This document shows positions 36,716 through 47,312 of a DNA stretch of 64,000 nt, piece by piece. Origin of the DNA: Acorus gramineus (taxonomy: Eukaryota; Streptophyta; Magnoliopsida; Acorales; Acoraceae). The translations under genes and the position numbers were made by a program. Position 1 is the stretch's first letter. Each line of letters begins with the position of its first letter. The DNA lies in the NCBI GenBank assembly GCA_030737835.1, contig CM060852.1, forward strand, positions 11,143,603-11,207,602, read 5' to 3'. The notes beneath the pieces are model-generated. The model saw only the letters and a program-made list of their open reading frames with translations. It did no database searches and was not told the DNA's origin.

Positions 36716-36805
36716 CCTTGCAAGCAGAGCCTTCGAAGAATCTCCCCCATTAGATTTAGAGAGAAAGAGAGAGAGAGAGACAGAGAGACAGAGGAAGAGA
36801 GGGAG

Positions 36806-39800
36806 ATGAAGTCAATGAACAATAATAACTGGTTGGGTTTCTCTCTCTCCCCTCACATGAACATGGAGGTCCCTTCAGACTCGCATCATCAACAGCAGCA
36901 GCAACAGAACCACCACCAACAACCACCACCACCACCTCAAGCTGCAGCTGTCTCTTCCTCTGCATTGCCCACCACCTTCTACCTCTCCTCCCCTCACATG
37001 AACAGCTCCGGCATCTGTTATGGGGTTGAGGGAGACAATGGGGGCTTCTACTCTCACCTCTCCGTGATGCCTCTCAAGTCTGATGGGTCTCTTTGCATCA
37101 TGGAGGCTCTCACCAGATCCCATCAAGAAGGTTTGTCTATCTAACAAGTTTTCCTATGTTTTTTTGTTATATCTGTCTAATAATACTAACCCATTTTTAA
37201 AAATTGAAGGGATGGTTCCATCTTCATCACCAAAGCTGGAGGACTTCTTAGGGGGTCCGAACATGGGGACCCATCAATATGGGTGCAATGGAAGGGAAGC
37301 CATGGCATTGAGCCTCGACAGGATGTATTACCACCAAAACACACAACCAGACAACAATAGGCAACAAAATCACCCATTAGAGCTCCAACAACAGAGCCAC
37401 CCATACTTCCAGCCACTTCAGGAGGGGATGTGTTTGTCTGGGAGTGACATGTATCACACACCATTAGAGGAGGAGGAGGAGCAGGAAGGGGAGGAGGACC
37501 CCAAGGAGAGCCAGCTCTTGCAGCTTCCAACAATGGCAGAGGATGGGATTGCAGGGCTGAAGAACTGGGTGGCCAGGCATTACAACCCAGCTGGACATGC
37601 AATGGGTGATGATGGAGGGTCTGGTTCTGTGGTTGGTGCCATGGGTTATGGGGACTTGCAGTCCTTGAGCCTCTCCATGAGCCCTGGCTCCCAGTCTAGC
37701 TGTGTCACTGCCCCTCAACAGATCTCAATAGCTGCAACAGCACCCTCTGAGTGTTTGGCTTTGGAAACCAAGAAGAGAGGGAATGGGAAGGTCGGTCAGA
37801 AGCAGCCTGTGCATAGGAAGTCCATTGATACATTCGGGCAGAGGACTTCACAGTATAGAGGGGTTACAAGGTCAATATAGAGCTATAACTTCCATCTCTT
37901 CTTATCTCTCTTTCCTTTCTATTTCACTCTTATTTTGTTCAATCTTTGATTGTGTTCTGGTTCTTATAAGATGAGTGACTCTGTCGTTTACAGGCATAGG
38001 TGGACCGGCAGATATGAAGCCCATCTTTGGGACAACAGTTGCAAGAAGGAAGGCCAAACCAGGAAAGGAAGGCAAGGTTGGTAAAAAAAAAAAAAGTTTT
38101 TTTTTGTGTTTTGCCATTTTAAGTATTTATTTGGAAGTTCTTAATTTTTCATTGCGATAGCAAACATATAATTCTTGTTATTTGTGGCTTGTCATGCTTA
38201 TGGGGATGCCATCAACAACTCATGTTGCTCTGCAGTCTATTTGGGTAGGGCCTTTTTCTCAATTTAAGTTTTATTATGCTCTCCATATTTCAGCTTATAT
38301 GTATGGTCCCCTCAACAGTGTCCCATTTGTGAATTCCAGGTGGTTATGACATGGAAGAGAAGGCTGCAAGAGCTTATGATTTAGCAGCACTCAAGTACTG
38401 GGGACCTTCAACACACATCAACTTCCCTGTATGACTTGACATTACACATTTGGCACCAAAGATTCAATTTTTCTGTTAGGGGAATTAATCCTTAATATTG
38501 GCTTGTTTTACAGTTGGAGAACTACCAAGATGAGCTCGAGGAGATGAAGAACATGAACAGGCAGGAATACGTGGCTCACTTGAGAAGGTAATAACTTAAC
38601 TTCAATTCTCCAATGAAATCTAAGTTTACTGTTTTCTGTTCTAAACCTACTCATTTCTTCTCTGTGCAATAGGAAGAGTAGTGGATTTTCTAGAGGCGCT
38701 TCGATGTACCGAGGAGTGACAAGGTTCCTCTGGTTTCTCAGATTTTTAGAGGTACAAAATTGGTCTTTGTTTTGCTTAAAGTGACTAATCCTCTTCAAAT
38801 TACTCAGGCACCATCAACACGGAAGATGGCAAGCTCGCATCGGACGCGTTGCAGGAAACAAAGATCTCTACCTTGGAACCTTTAGTGAGTTTTTTAAACT
38901 CAAATGAATTTTATTATGTGATTCAAGTTGCATTGAATTATAGGAGGATTGACTAATTCAGAGAGATTAATAGTTCAAACTCAAATGATACAGAGTTCAA
39001 AAACATTTTTTATAACCCACTAAAGGAGCTTGCTTTTACTACTCTCCGTCACAATGAGTTCTGCTTTTGCAAGGCTGTCTTATTTCAACCACTGTGAAAT
39101 TCTTTGTGGGTCTCATATAATCTTTTATAAGGCTGAAATGTTAAAGATGATGCAAAAGAGCTCTTGTTAGGCTCATTGGAGACATTCCTACTAATCAGTT
39201 AAAAAAGGAAACAAAGGGAAAGCAATTTCATGTCATGCAATATTCCCAGGCGATCCAATCTCTCACTTTAAAGCTGATCTTTGTGAACACAAAACAACTT
39301 TTTTGTAATCCTACTTAAAGTATATATTAAGGTTCAAAAAAATATATATATTTTGACCAGGCACCCAAGAAGAGGCAGCGGAGGCTTATGACATTGCAGC
39401 GATAAAATTTCGTGGTGTGAATGCAGTCACCAATTTCGACATTACACGATACAATGTGGAAAGGATCACAGCAAGCAGTACACTTCTGACTGGCGAGCTC
39501 GCGAGGAGGAACAAAGAAACAGAGGCCATCGAACACCATCCCCCGATGACTCAAATTAGTAATGGTGAGACCGAATTGTCCAAAGAGAGCAGTGACAATG
39601 GCAGTTCAGATTGGAAGATGGCACTCTATCAGTCCCCACAGCACGTCGAACCGATGGAACATAAGCCAATGGGCTTCAATGCTACTTTCCATGACCTGAT
39701 TGGGATTGAAACGATGAACTCAGCACAGACGGTGGTGGATGACTCAACCAAAATGGCTGCCCACTTCTCAAACTCATCGTCTCTGGTGACCAGTTTGAAC

Positions 39801-39977
39801 AGCTCCAGGGAGGAAAGTCCTGACCGGAACGGGCTTTCGATGCTCTTTGTGAAGCCACCGGCTTTGAAGTACGTTAGTCCCCCTTGCCCAGTTGGAAACT
39901 GGGTTCCATCTAACCAGCTAAGGCCAGCCATTGCAATGTCACACATGCCAGTCTTTGCTGCATGGACTGACACATAG
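36806..39977 (+). CDS. ANT: AINTEGUMENTA, double-AP2 transcription factor
   Basis: Nine exons join in frame: 36806-37130, 37210-37870, 37994-38076, 38236-38244, 38340-38428, 38514-38587, 38673-38723, 38808-38884 and 39361-39977, giving 661 aa. AP2 repeat 1 (about 323-389) runs from [19 protein letters not shown] to [14 protein letters not shown]2 repeat 2 (about 425-487) runs from [19 protein letters not shown] to [10 protein letters not shown]. The linker has [19 protein letters not shown]. Diagnostic ANT features are the N-terminal [61 protein letters not shown], and the terminal [10 protein letters not shown]. These separate ANT from PLT/BBM/AIL relatives. ANT is a nuclear DNA-binding factor that promotes organ growth and ovule development. 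It is longer than Arabidopsis ANT (555 aa), mainly through Gln/Pro/His-rich and Glu-rich low-complexity stretches. No miR172 site is visible, as expected for this lineage. The start is the ATG after the GA tract, opening [16 protein letters not shown]. Confidence 0.97.
38236..38244 (+). other. ANT: 9-nt microexon of ANT (VYL)
   Basis: TCTATTTGG is preceded by CTCTGCAG and followed by GTAGGG. With the split codons on either side it encodes Val-Tyr-Leu-Gly of the first AP2 repeat (the conserved VYLGGY). Leaving it out would delete three residues of the DNA-binding domain but keep frame. A 9-nt exon at this site is characteristic of ANT/AIL genes. Confidence 0.92.
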
Positions 39978-41980
39978 AGAAAGTCCTAGTTAGTTGTTAA
40001 CAGGGGATGATTTATCGAAAGATTGTGTTTTTTTTTTTTTTTGAGGGGGTGGGGGGGGGGAGTGTTGTCTGGGGAGGAGATGTGTGAGATTGATGACTGA
40101 CTGAAGGATAGACTGACGTGGGTGGGGGTGGGGACTTATTTTGTATGTTTTTTTAAATTTCAGTTTTTTTTTTTTTTTTTGGGGTGGGGGGAAGGGGTGT
40201 GTTTGGGACAGTTTATTTTGGCACAATGTTGGAAGGAATTTTTGGTGAAGGGGGAGAAAATATATTCACTCCGGTGTGTTTTTTTGTTTTTTTTACCCTG
40301 TAGTTGGCCAATGCTGAAGCATAGTGAAAACCAGTAGTTACCAGCTCAACATGTCTAGACAATAATGCATGTGTTCTGTTTAACCACCACTATCCACCCT
40401 TGTCAATCATGGAGACTAAGTAAGAAAGAGTCCTCTCACAGTTGGTATTCTCGCTTTCTACTGCATGAGATTTATTCAGAAAAACAACCCAAGATTCTAA
40501 CCTGAGTTGTATGTAACAAAAATGGGGAGATTCTTTGATATGAGTACACGGATGTATTTTGGATCTAGTCAAGGCTAATTCCATTGAGAGAGATTTTTGA
40601 GGGGGTGAGGGTGATGACTCAAATGGTTCAGTTTAATTTATGTTCTCGGTTGTTGTGGCTCCGATTCATAAATTATTCAGTTTAAATTTAGATTAATTCA
40701 ATGTATAGTATCTTTCAAGTTAGTCCCTCTAACATTTTTTTACGATGAGAGAGTGTCATCTGACTTTTTTTAAGCTGATAAGTTCTAAAGTATATGATAC
40801 ATGCTACATTTCATAGATATTAATTATTTACCTTTAAGGTAACTTATAAAAAAAATATGCACTCCTAAAATTATAAAAGCATGAAAGACCCTAAAGAAAC
40901 TGTATATAGGACTATTTAATATTATATACCCAATGAAAATGATATAGTCAGTCAAAAGATCCAACTAACTATATATAATAATATGTAGTTGTCAAATGTA
41001 TATTCACAAGATAAAAAGACAATTTGTAAAGTGAAATTTGGATAACTGTCTATGAACTGTAGAACGGTTTATATGATTTTACCTGGAATTTCAGTAGCTG
41101 ATAATTCTATCAACGCTCATGAATCTTGTTATTCTTCTATATATCCCATTAATCATCTCTCTTTAAAACCAATTATTTTCTAAGCAAAATACAAAAAGCA
41201 ATATCATATTAAACATGTAGACTCAATGTTGTGGTTGAAGGAACAATTAAAAAAAATGTTGTTGAAGGAAATAGGTCCACTGCTTATTCCTTTTGTACTT
41301 GCTCTGTGTTTGAATTAATCAAATTATCTCAAAATTCATTAAATAAAATAGGATATGTAAATCACACATCTTCATTCATTTGATGAAATGAAAATTGTCT
41401 GTTTTAATAAAGTAAAAACAAACACAAATAGAATATCTTTTTCCATTAATTTTTGAAATGTGAACTCTCATTGTCTAATAACTAAAAAATCTATTTCCAT
41501 ATGAGCAGGCACAACAAACGAGACATACAATCTTATCATGCCTTCATCTAGGCTAGGCACAAATATATATTCAATGTTATATATAAAAAAAATTATATAC
41601 ATTTATTAAAACACATCTTTCAATTTCTTATGAATTGAAAATGTGTATATTTGGATTGATGAATTATACGCCAACATAAAAAAAAAAAAATTATTGTAAA
41701 TTGAATAAGAGATTATATGTGAGATTATCCTATTTTTAAAAGAAATTAAATTATATCAAGTTGGGGCCATTACCTCGAGATCAAGTGCAAGAAAGAGCTA
41801 GAGTCCGATAAAAAATGATGGGCCCAATCAATGATGAAAAAACTCCAAAAACCACATCACCCAAACAGTACCAACACAAGGGGAGGGGACCCAGTGAAAA
41901 ACATATAAATATAAAGACATAAACAGGATCAACCACTCGGGCAGGGACTAGTCTTGTATTGCTTCCCATAATGAAGCATG

Positions 41981-42010
41981 TCTTCTTCTTCTTCTTCTTC
42001 TTCTTCTTCT
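41981..42010. repeat. (CTT)n microsatellite
   Basis: About ten TCT/CTT units in a row. Confidence 0.95.
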
Positions 42011-43309
42011 ACACACAATTGTTGCTCCCAGACATGACCTACTTCTGTGCAATGCCCTTCCACATGCATTTCTGATGTCCTCCTCTGTCCATCTCCTGAA
42101 ATGACCACAGTGTATCGAAATGGTTGCATGAATGTATGCCTTCCTAGGTCCCTTCAAATGTCAAATAAAAAATATATATGTTTTTGAACTATACAAGGAA
42201 ACTTCAATGAGCAAGTTTTTTATGAGCGAAATTATAAGTTAGTATTTATTCCAATCATAATAAAAATAGATGCTGCTTGAATGGGGGTAAAAGAAAATAA
42301 AGAAAGTAAAAAACCATTACAATAGAAAGAAAAAACACAAAAAAACCGTTCTCAAGAGGTGGATCATTCAATAAGCATGTTATCTCATAGGAGATTCTCA
42401 AATTCACTTTTAAGTGCAGTTTTACTGAGTGTTTGCTATATGTGTTATATAGGATTGAGACATCGTATCTTAGAAATAAAGGCACAAAATATACACCAAA
42501 TTAAAAAAAAAAAAAAAAAAAAGAGAAAGGCACAAATAAACTATTTACACACAAACATATATAGATTTTAAATTCAAACATTAATTGAAAAAAATTCTAT
42601 ATGGTACAACCTATGATTCTATGAATACCAAACAGATGACTATAAAATAGGTTGTTTGGATTTTTCACTAAATGCGTTGAAACAAAGCAATACTAAACTG
42701 TCATGTAGTAAAAACTATTATGATCTTATATTTGAAATGTGTATAATCAATGTTAAATGCAATACTTATATTCTTTTAATTTGTTTTCAAAGTTGTATAC
42801 TAACTAAATGAAGTGTATATATTTTATTTTTCTATATTCTATTAGCACTATCGTTTCTATTTTACAAGCAGAATTGGGTAGAAATCATTTCTGCATGACC
42901 AAGGGGATGTATCTTCCATTTCTTTTTTTTCTTTTTTTTTAATTAATTTTGGACAACTCTATTTCAAAAAAAAAATTAAAATAAGCAATGTCAGAAAAAA
43001 ACTAAGAAAAAAAGAATTGAAAAATAAAAAGATGAAAAAAAAAAATACAGGACTCACGAGCATATAAAAACAAGTAGAAAAAGTTTTTATGTATCTTTTT
43101 ATTAGTTGTGTTGCTTATATTCCTCTCATCATCTATTCAACCAGAGTGAGTCTAATATGATTATAAAAGATCTGTACAGGGAATTAGAGTACGTATGTAA
43201 AAAAAAAAAAAAACATATGCAATTCCATCATCAAACGTTCAAAAGAAAAAAGAAAAGTAAAAACAGAAGAAGAAAGAATGATTAAAAATTGATGAGAGAG
43301 AGAGAGGGG

Positions 43310-43620
43310 GGGGGGGTGGTAAGGGTGGCGGAGGCGTCAACGTCCGACGTCAGTGGAGGATCCAAGCACCGAATCTAGGGTGTTCTGCCACGTCAGCGTA
43401 ACTTCCGCGGCGCGGTCCGTTCAGTCCCGGCCTCCCGCGATCGTTGACCGAATTTGTTCGTTCAGTTTGACCAGAACGACAGCGAAACGACAGCGTGGGC
43501 CCCTCCACGTCCCCCCTCCGAATCAAACAGGAGATCCTGCGCAATCAATGTCTGTGGGACCCCCCTGCTACGTAGTCTTGTCGTTGCCGCTTTTTTACGA
43601 CAGTGCCCCCCTTTTTTTGC
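43310..43620. other. Orphan GC-rich island with ACGT motifs
   Basis: About 300 bp stand out as GC- and CpG-rich in AT-rich DNA, after a (GA)n-G run. They hold several ACGT cores: AACGTC near 43339, GACGTC near 43346, CCACGTCAGC at 43388-43397, CCACGT at 43505-43510 and TACGTA at 43569-43574. ACGT cores are bZIP/bHLH binding sites, so it looks promoter-like, but no gene with recognisable coding sequence adjoins on either side. The short open frames here match nothing I know. Confidence 0.35.
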
Positions 43621-44315
43621 AGCTTCTTTTTGGACTCCCTTTGGAATTAATTGTGTTTTTTATTTTGAATTGTGTTTTTTTTTTTTTTTATGAATCATAA
43701 AGTTTAGAAAAACTGATAATATAATTTTTATAAAAGAATTATTAAATTAATTTTTATGTAATAAGTTGTTTTAAAAAAAATAGTTTTAAATATGCCTCAT
43801 AAACTATAAATTTTTATAGTGTAATTGACTTATGAAGTATTTATGAAAGCACGTTTGGAATAATTTTATTTTAATAAAAATCTAAATTGTATTTTAAAAA
43901 AAATATATCGAATAAATTTTAATGTTTTAATTGTAAATTTAAGTTAAAAAAATGTTTTTTTTTAAGTAAAAATACGTTTTTTAAAAAAAAATCAATTTTT
44001 TAAGAAACAAATAATATGCGATTCTTGGAAATCTGCCGATCATAATCTCAAACGCCATCTTAGATAACTTATTGCGTTTTGTTGGATGTCTAAATTTTGA
44101 CATTTAGTTTTTCTTGAAATTTGTTTTAATTTGTGTGAAAAAACTTTTGTTTAAAAAATATATATATATACATATGTATAGTTTAGAATTTTTTTGTGAG
44201 GTGTGGGTGAGTTTTCTTTAAACCTGAGTTCCTATTTACATTTTTTATATATATATATATATTATCTTGAAGCAAAACGATGTCAAGATAGGTTGGAGTC
44301 ATTCTATTACTACTT

Positions 44316-44360
44316 GCAAGGGCGGAACTAGGATTTTATATTGGGAGGGGCTAAGATGAA
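44316..44360. repeat. Dispersed repeat end (GGCGGAACTAGG type)
   Basis: The string GGGCGGAACTAGGATTTTA followed by GGGAGGGGCTAA resembles a motif common at the edges of plant transposable elements. A cousin (GGCACGGAGCCACC ... GGGGCTCAGGCCCCTCC) lies at 53682-53723. The rest of the element could not be traced. Confidence 0.3.
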
Positions 44361-46640
44361 CTCCAAATCTAATAAACAATTTAAATTTTATATAAACCAA
44401 ACAAGTTTTTACTTCATTTCTAGTAAATTTTGTCATTGATATGCAAAAATATAAAAATAGATAAAAGATTAAGATTTTTCAGAAATATGTTATTGAAACT
44501 GTATTTACGATCCTTTAAAGAATATAAATCATCTTTTATCTGATCTGAGTCAATATTTTCAGCAAAATAAAATTTCAATGTAAATAATCATAGAATCTAC
44601 AAGAAAATCATCTTTCATCTTAGTGTGAAGTGTTGTAACAAATTTCATAATTGAAAAAAATACAATTGATCTCAATATATCTAGGCTAGTAAAGATTAAA
44701 AAAAAAAAAAAAAAATCATTCTAACAGGAATTTAAAAATTTTATAACCATATTTTTGTAGAAAAAAATATAAAAACTATGATAAAATTGATAATAAGGGA
44801 GAATTCGTTACACATCTTGTATTATTGTATAAGAAATATGTATTTAACCATGTGATTGATAGGAATTAAGTTACATTTCTTCAATGCAAGGTAAGTGATG
44901 ACTGTCTGTATAGGTGGTGTAATGGGCAAATAATGACGGGATTAATTAGCCTATACAAGACAATAATCAAATGTGTAGAGACTAGTGTGATAGAGGATAA
45001 TCAGCCATGATTAGGGGTAGTAATTAGGGATGATTATGGTTGAATAATGATGGGAATAATCAAAGCCTAATTAAAAAAAATTATCAAAAAATTTATCTAC
45101 TTTATATATATATTTTTATTATCACATAGCGGACTGTCGTGAAGTCTCTCTTTCTCTGACTGTGTTGTTCCAGGGGACATAGAATCGATGGGGTTGGAGT
45201 GATTATTTCAATTTTAATTTTGATACAGTGATTCGGTGGGTAGAATACATAGAATGTATTTAAAAACACATTTGAAAAAACAATTTTTAGTTTTATACAT
45301 GATTTTTTATAATATAACCATGACTTTGTTATTTAATTAATTAAATGAGTACATTTGTTGTTAATAACAAAAATTTCTTTTATTGAAAAAAAAAAAGTTT
45401 TTAATACATTTTTTTTATTATAATCATGGGGGTAGCTTTTTTAATTAACTTGATTTATTTATTAAGTTATTTAGGACTTTTGGTTTTGAAAAAAAACTTA
45501 AAATAATCCAAAATGGGTCGTCCAACAAAGTCATAGACCATGTTTGTAAACTGTCGGTGCTACGAAAAAAGTTACCATTGGTGGGCCGATTCCTTGCAAC
45601 ATGATGGGCTTCAAGCTCATGGACAGAATCAAAAGGGCGACCAGCCATTCAAAAGAAAGGAAAAAAAAAGATAATATTATATACAGCCTTTTTTATTGTT
45701 TTAATTTTAATTTACATGTGTTTTAATTTTTTTAAAATATATCATATAATGAAATATATAATTGTATAAAAAATAAAATATGCATCCACTTATAAAAATA
45801 TTAAAAATTCTAATAAATGATATTTCTAATTAATGTAAATACATGATACTAACTAGTTATATGAGACAAAAAATAGCTAAATGGGGTTGAAAAAAAATTG
45901 TGAGTATGACTGTATGAGCGAAGGAAAATGTTCATTTGAGTACAACTTAAAATCAATTTGATAATTCTATTATAGAAAAAAAAAATATAATACAATGTTC
46001 ATAGATTCTACAAAAACTGTTTTCAATGTCGAAAATTAAAAAAAGGCGTTCTTCCACCCTTTTTATTATTTTTTACTCCCTAATTTGTTTGGAGGCATTT
46101 TTAGATTTATATCTATGAATCTTATTATTTTTAAATCTCTAGGTAACGTTTCTTAGATAAGGTGTTAGATTGTTAGTTATTCCAAAAATATCATTCCCTA
46201 TCATATAATCTAACGATGTACCAAAATGATTTAACAATGTGCTCAACAAACCTAACAATGTATTTAGATAGTGCAGATGGAAACCTAACATAATTTGGAT
46301 GGTTTAGATATACTTTAATGTTATAAAGCTATTTTGGGTACGTGAATTGACCGTACAAAGATGAAAACTATTGATTTAGACTAAGAAATAATATGATTTA
46401 AAAATAGAGACATAAAAAATCTTTAGACAAAACATAGACTTAAAAGAAAATAAAATTTTAGGAGGATAACTAAAAGTACCCTATTTAATTTTTTCAAAAT
46501 ATTATAAATCCAATTTTTTTGAATAAATATTAGATTAACATTAATTCTCGTTCCCTTCGTGTGTATATATTAGAAAATTTCTAGTTGTACATTAGAATTC
46601 CAAACTAACTGTTATAATTTAGAATAATAATAATAAAAAA

Positions 46641-46975
46641 ATCGTTTGGATATGGAACAGAAAACTAGATAACATGGAATAAAATAGAATAAGGGAATTT
46701 AGATGTTTGGATAAATTAAATATAAGGGGATAATGTATGCTTGGATAAACTGGTATAAAATGGTATATAGATTCCAATCAATTATTGAAATTAAAGTTCT
46801 TCTAAGTTATTGTACTCAAAGAATATATGGATTCACTATTAAATCAACATTTAAAATTTTTTTTTATTATTATATTTTTTAATAAAAATAATTTAAAATA
46901 TAATTAAATACAAAATTATTTATTCTATTATTATATTTATTTATGCTGATATAACTCTAGCTTTGTTACGCTAAG
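46641..46975. mobile_element. MITE family C, degraded copy
   Basis: Starts CGTTTGGATATGGAACAG and contains AAACTGGTATAAAATGGTAT, AATTAAAGTT and AAAGAATATATGGATTCACT, the same order of blocks as at 26802-27253. The right end is decayed. It lies about 250 bp before the EGY3 promoter region. Confidence 0.5.
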
Positions 46976-47146
46976 GTTAAATTCGGTCGGATACCAATAA
47001 AGATCTGATTTATAATAATCATACTGGCATATACCGACCAGTGAATATTTGAATTGATCTCCCTAAGATTCTCCCAATCCATCACATTTATCCACAAAAT
47101 CCCAGACATCACATCTTCCCGAGAAACTCAAGAAACCTCTTGACCC

Positions 47147-47210
47147 TTCCAGAAAGATGTAGATTTTGTTTGAACCCCCTCCCATCTTAAACACAAACAA
47201 AAATATAAAA
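47147..47210 (+). promoter_or_regulatory. EGY3 core promoter: heat-shock element and TATA box
   Basis: TTCCAGAA at 47147-47154 is a perfect TTCnnGAA heat-shock element pair, and weaker GAA/TTC units lie just upstream (47115-47136). TATAAAA at 47204-47210 fits a TATA box. Arabidopsis EGY3 is known as a strongly heat-induced gene under HSF control, so conserved heat induction is a reasonable inference. With a normal spacing of about 30 bases, transcription would start near 47235, giving a very short leader. Confidence 0.5.
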
Positions 47211-47231
47211 CGACCCAACAGTACCCTCTCC

Positions 47232-47312
47232 ATGGCCACTTGCACTTCCACCACCCTCCATGGCCACTCTCTTCCTTACTTCACCTTCCCCTTCATCACT
47301 CCCCCTCCATAG
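47232..47312 (+). promoter_or_regulatory. Overlapping upstream ATG frame at EGY3 start
   Basis: An ATG 28 bases before the EGY3 start opens a 26-codon frame (MATCTSTTLHGHSLPYF...) in another frame, stopping at 47310-47312. The two start regions share CTCCATGGCCACT, so the start context looks duplicated. If the transcript starts downstream of 47232, as the TATA box suggests, this frame is not in the mRNA. Confidence 0.35.

Larger units (their letters stand above)
39978..47100. other. Gene-free spacer between ANT and EGY3
   Basis: The first few hundred bases, with G-rich and T-rich runs near 40030-40200, are probably ANT 3' UTR and downstream DNA. No gene is recognised in about 7 kb. It contains a (CTT)n run (41981-42010), a GC-rich ACGT-rich island (43310-43620), a repeat end at 44316-44360, a short minus-strand frame of unknown meaning (45445-45648), and a degraded family C MITE. 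AT-rich DNA makes up the rest. Confidence 0.5.

Noticed and set aside
37186..37718. Long minus-strand frames opposite ANT exon 2
   Set aside because: Shadow frames of a low-complexity coding exon.
45445..45648. 67-codon minus-strand frame (MAGRPFDSVHELEAHH...)
   Set aside because: Slightly higher GC than surroundings but no recognisable family and no neighbouring exons; kept only as a note.
47232..47312. Taking the first ATG as the EGY3 start
   Set aside because: Its frame stops after 26 codons and does not join the EGY3 frame.
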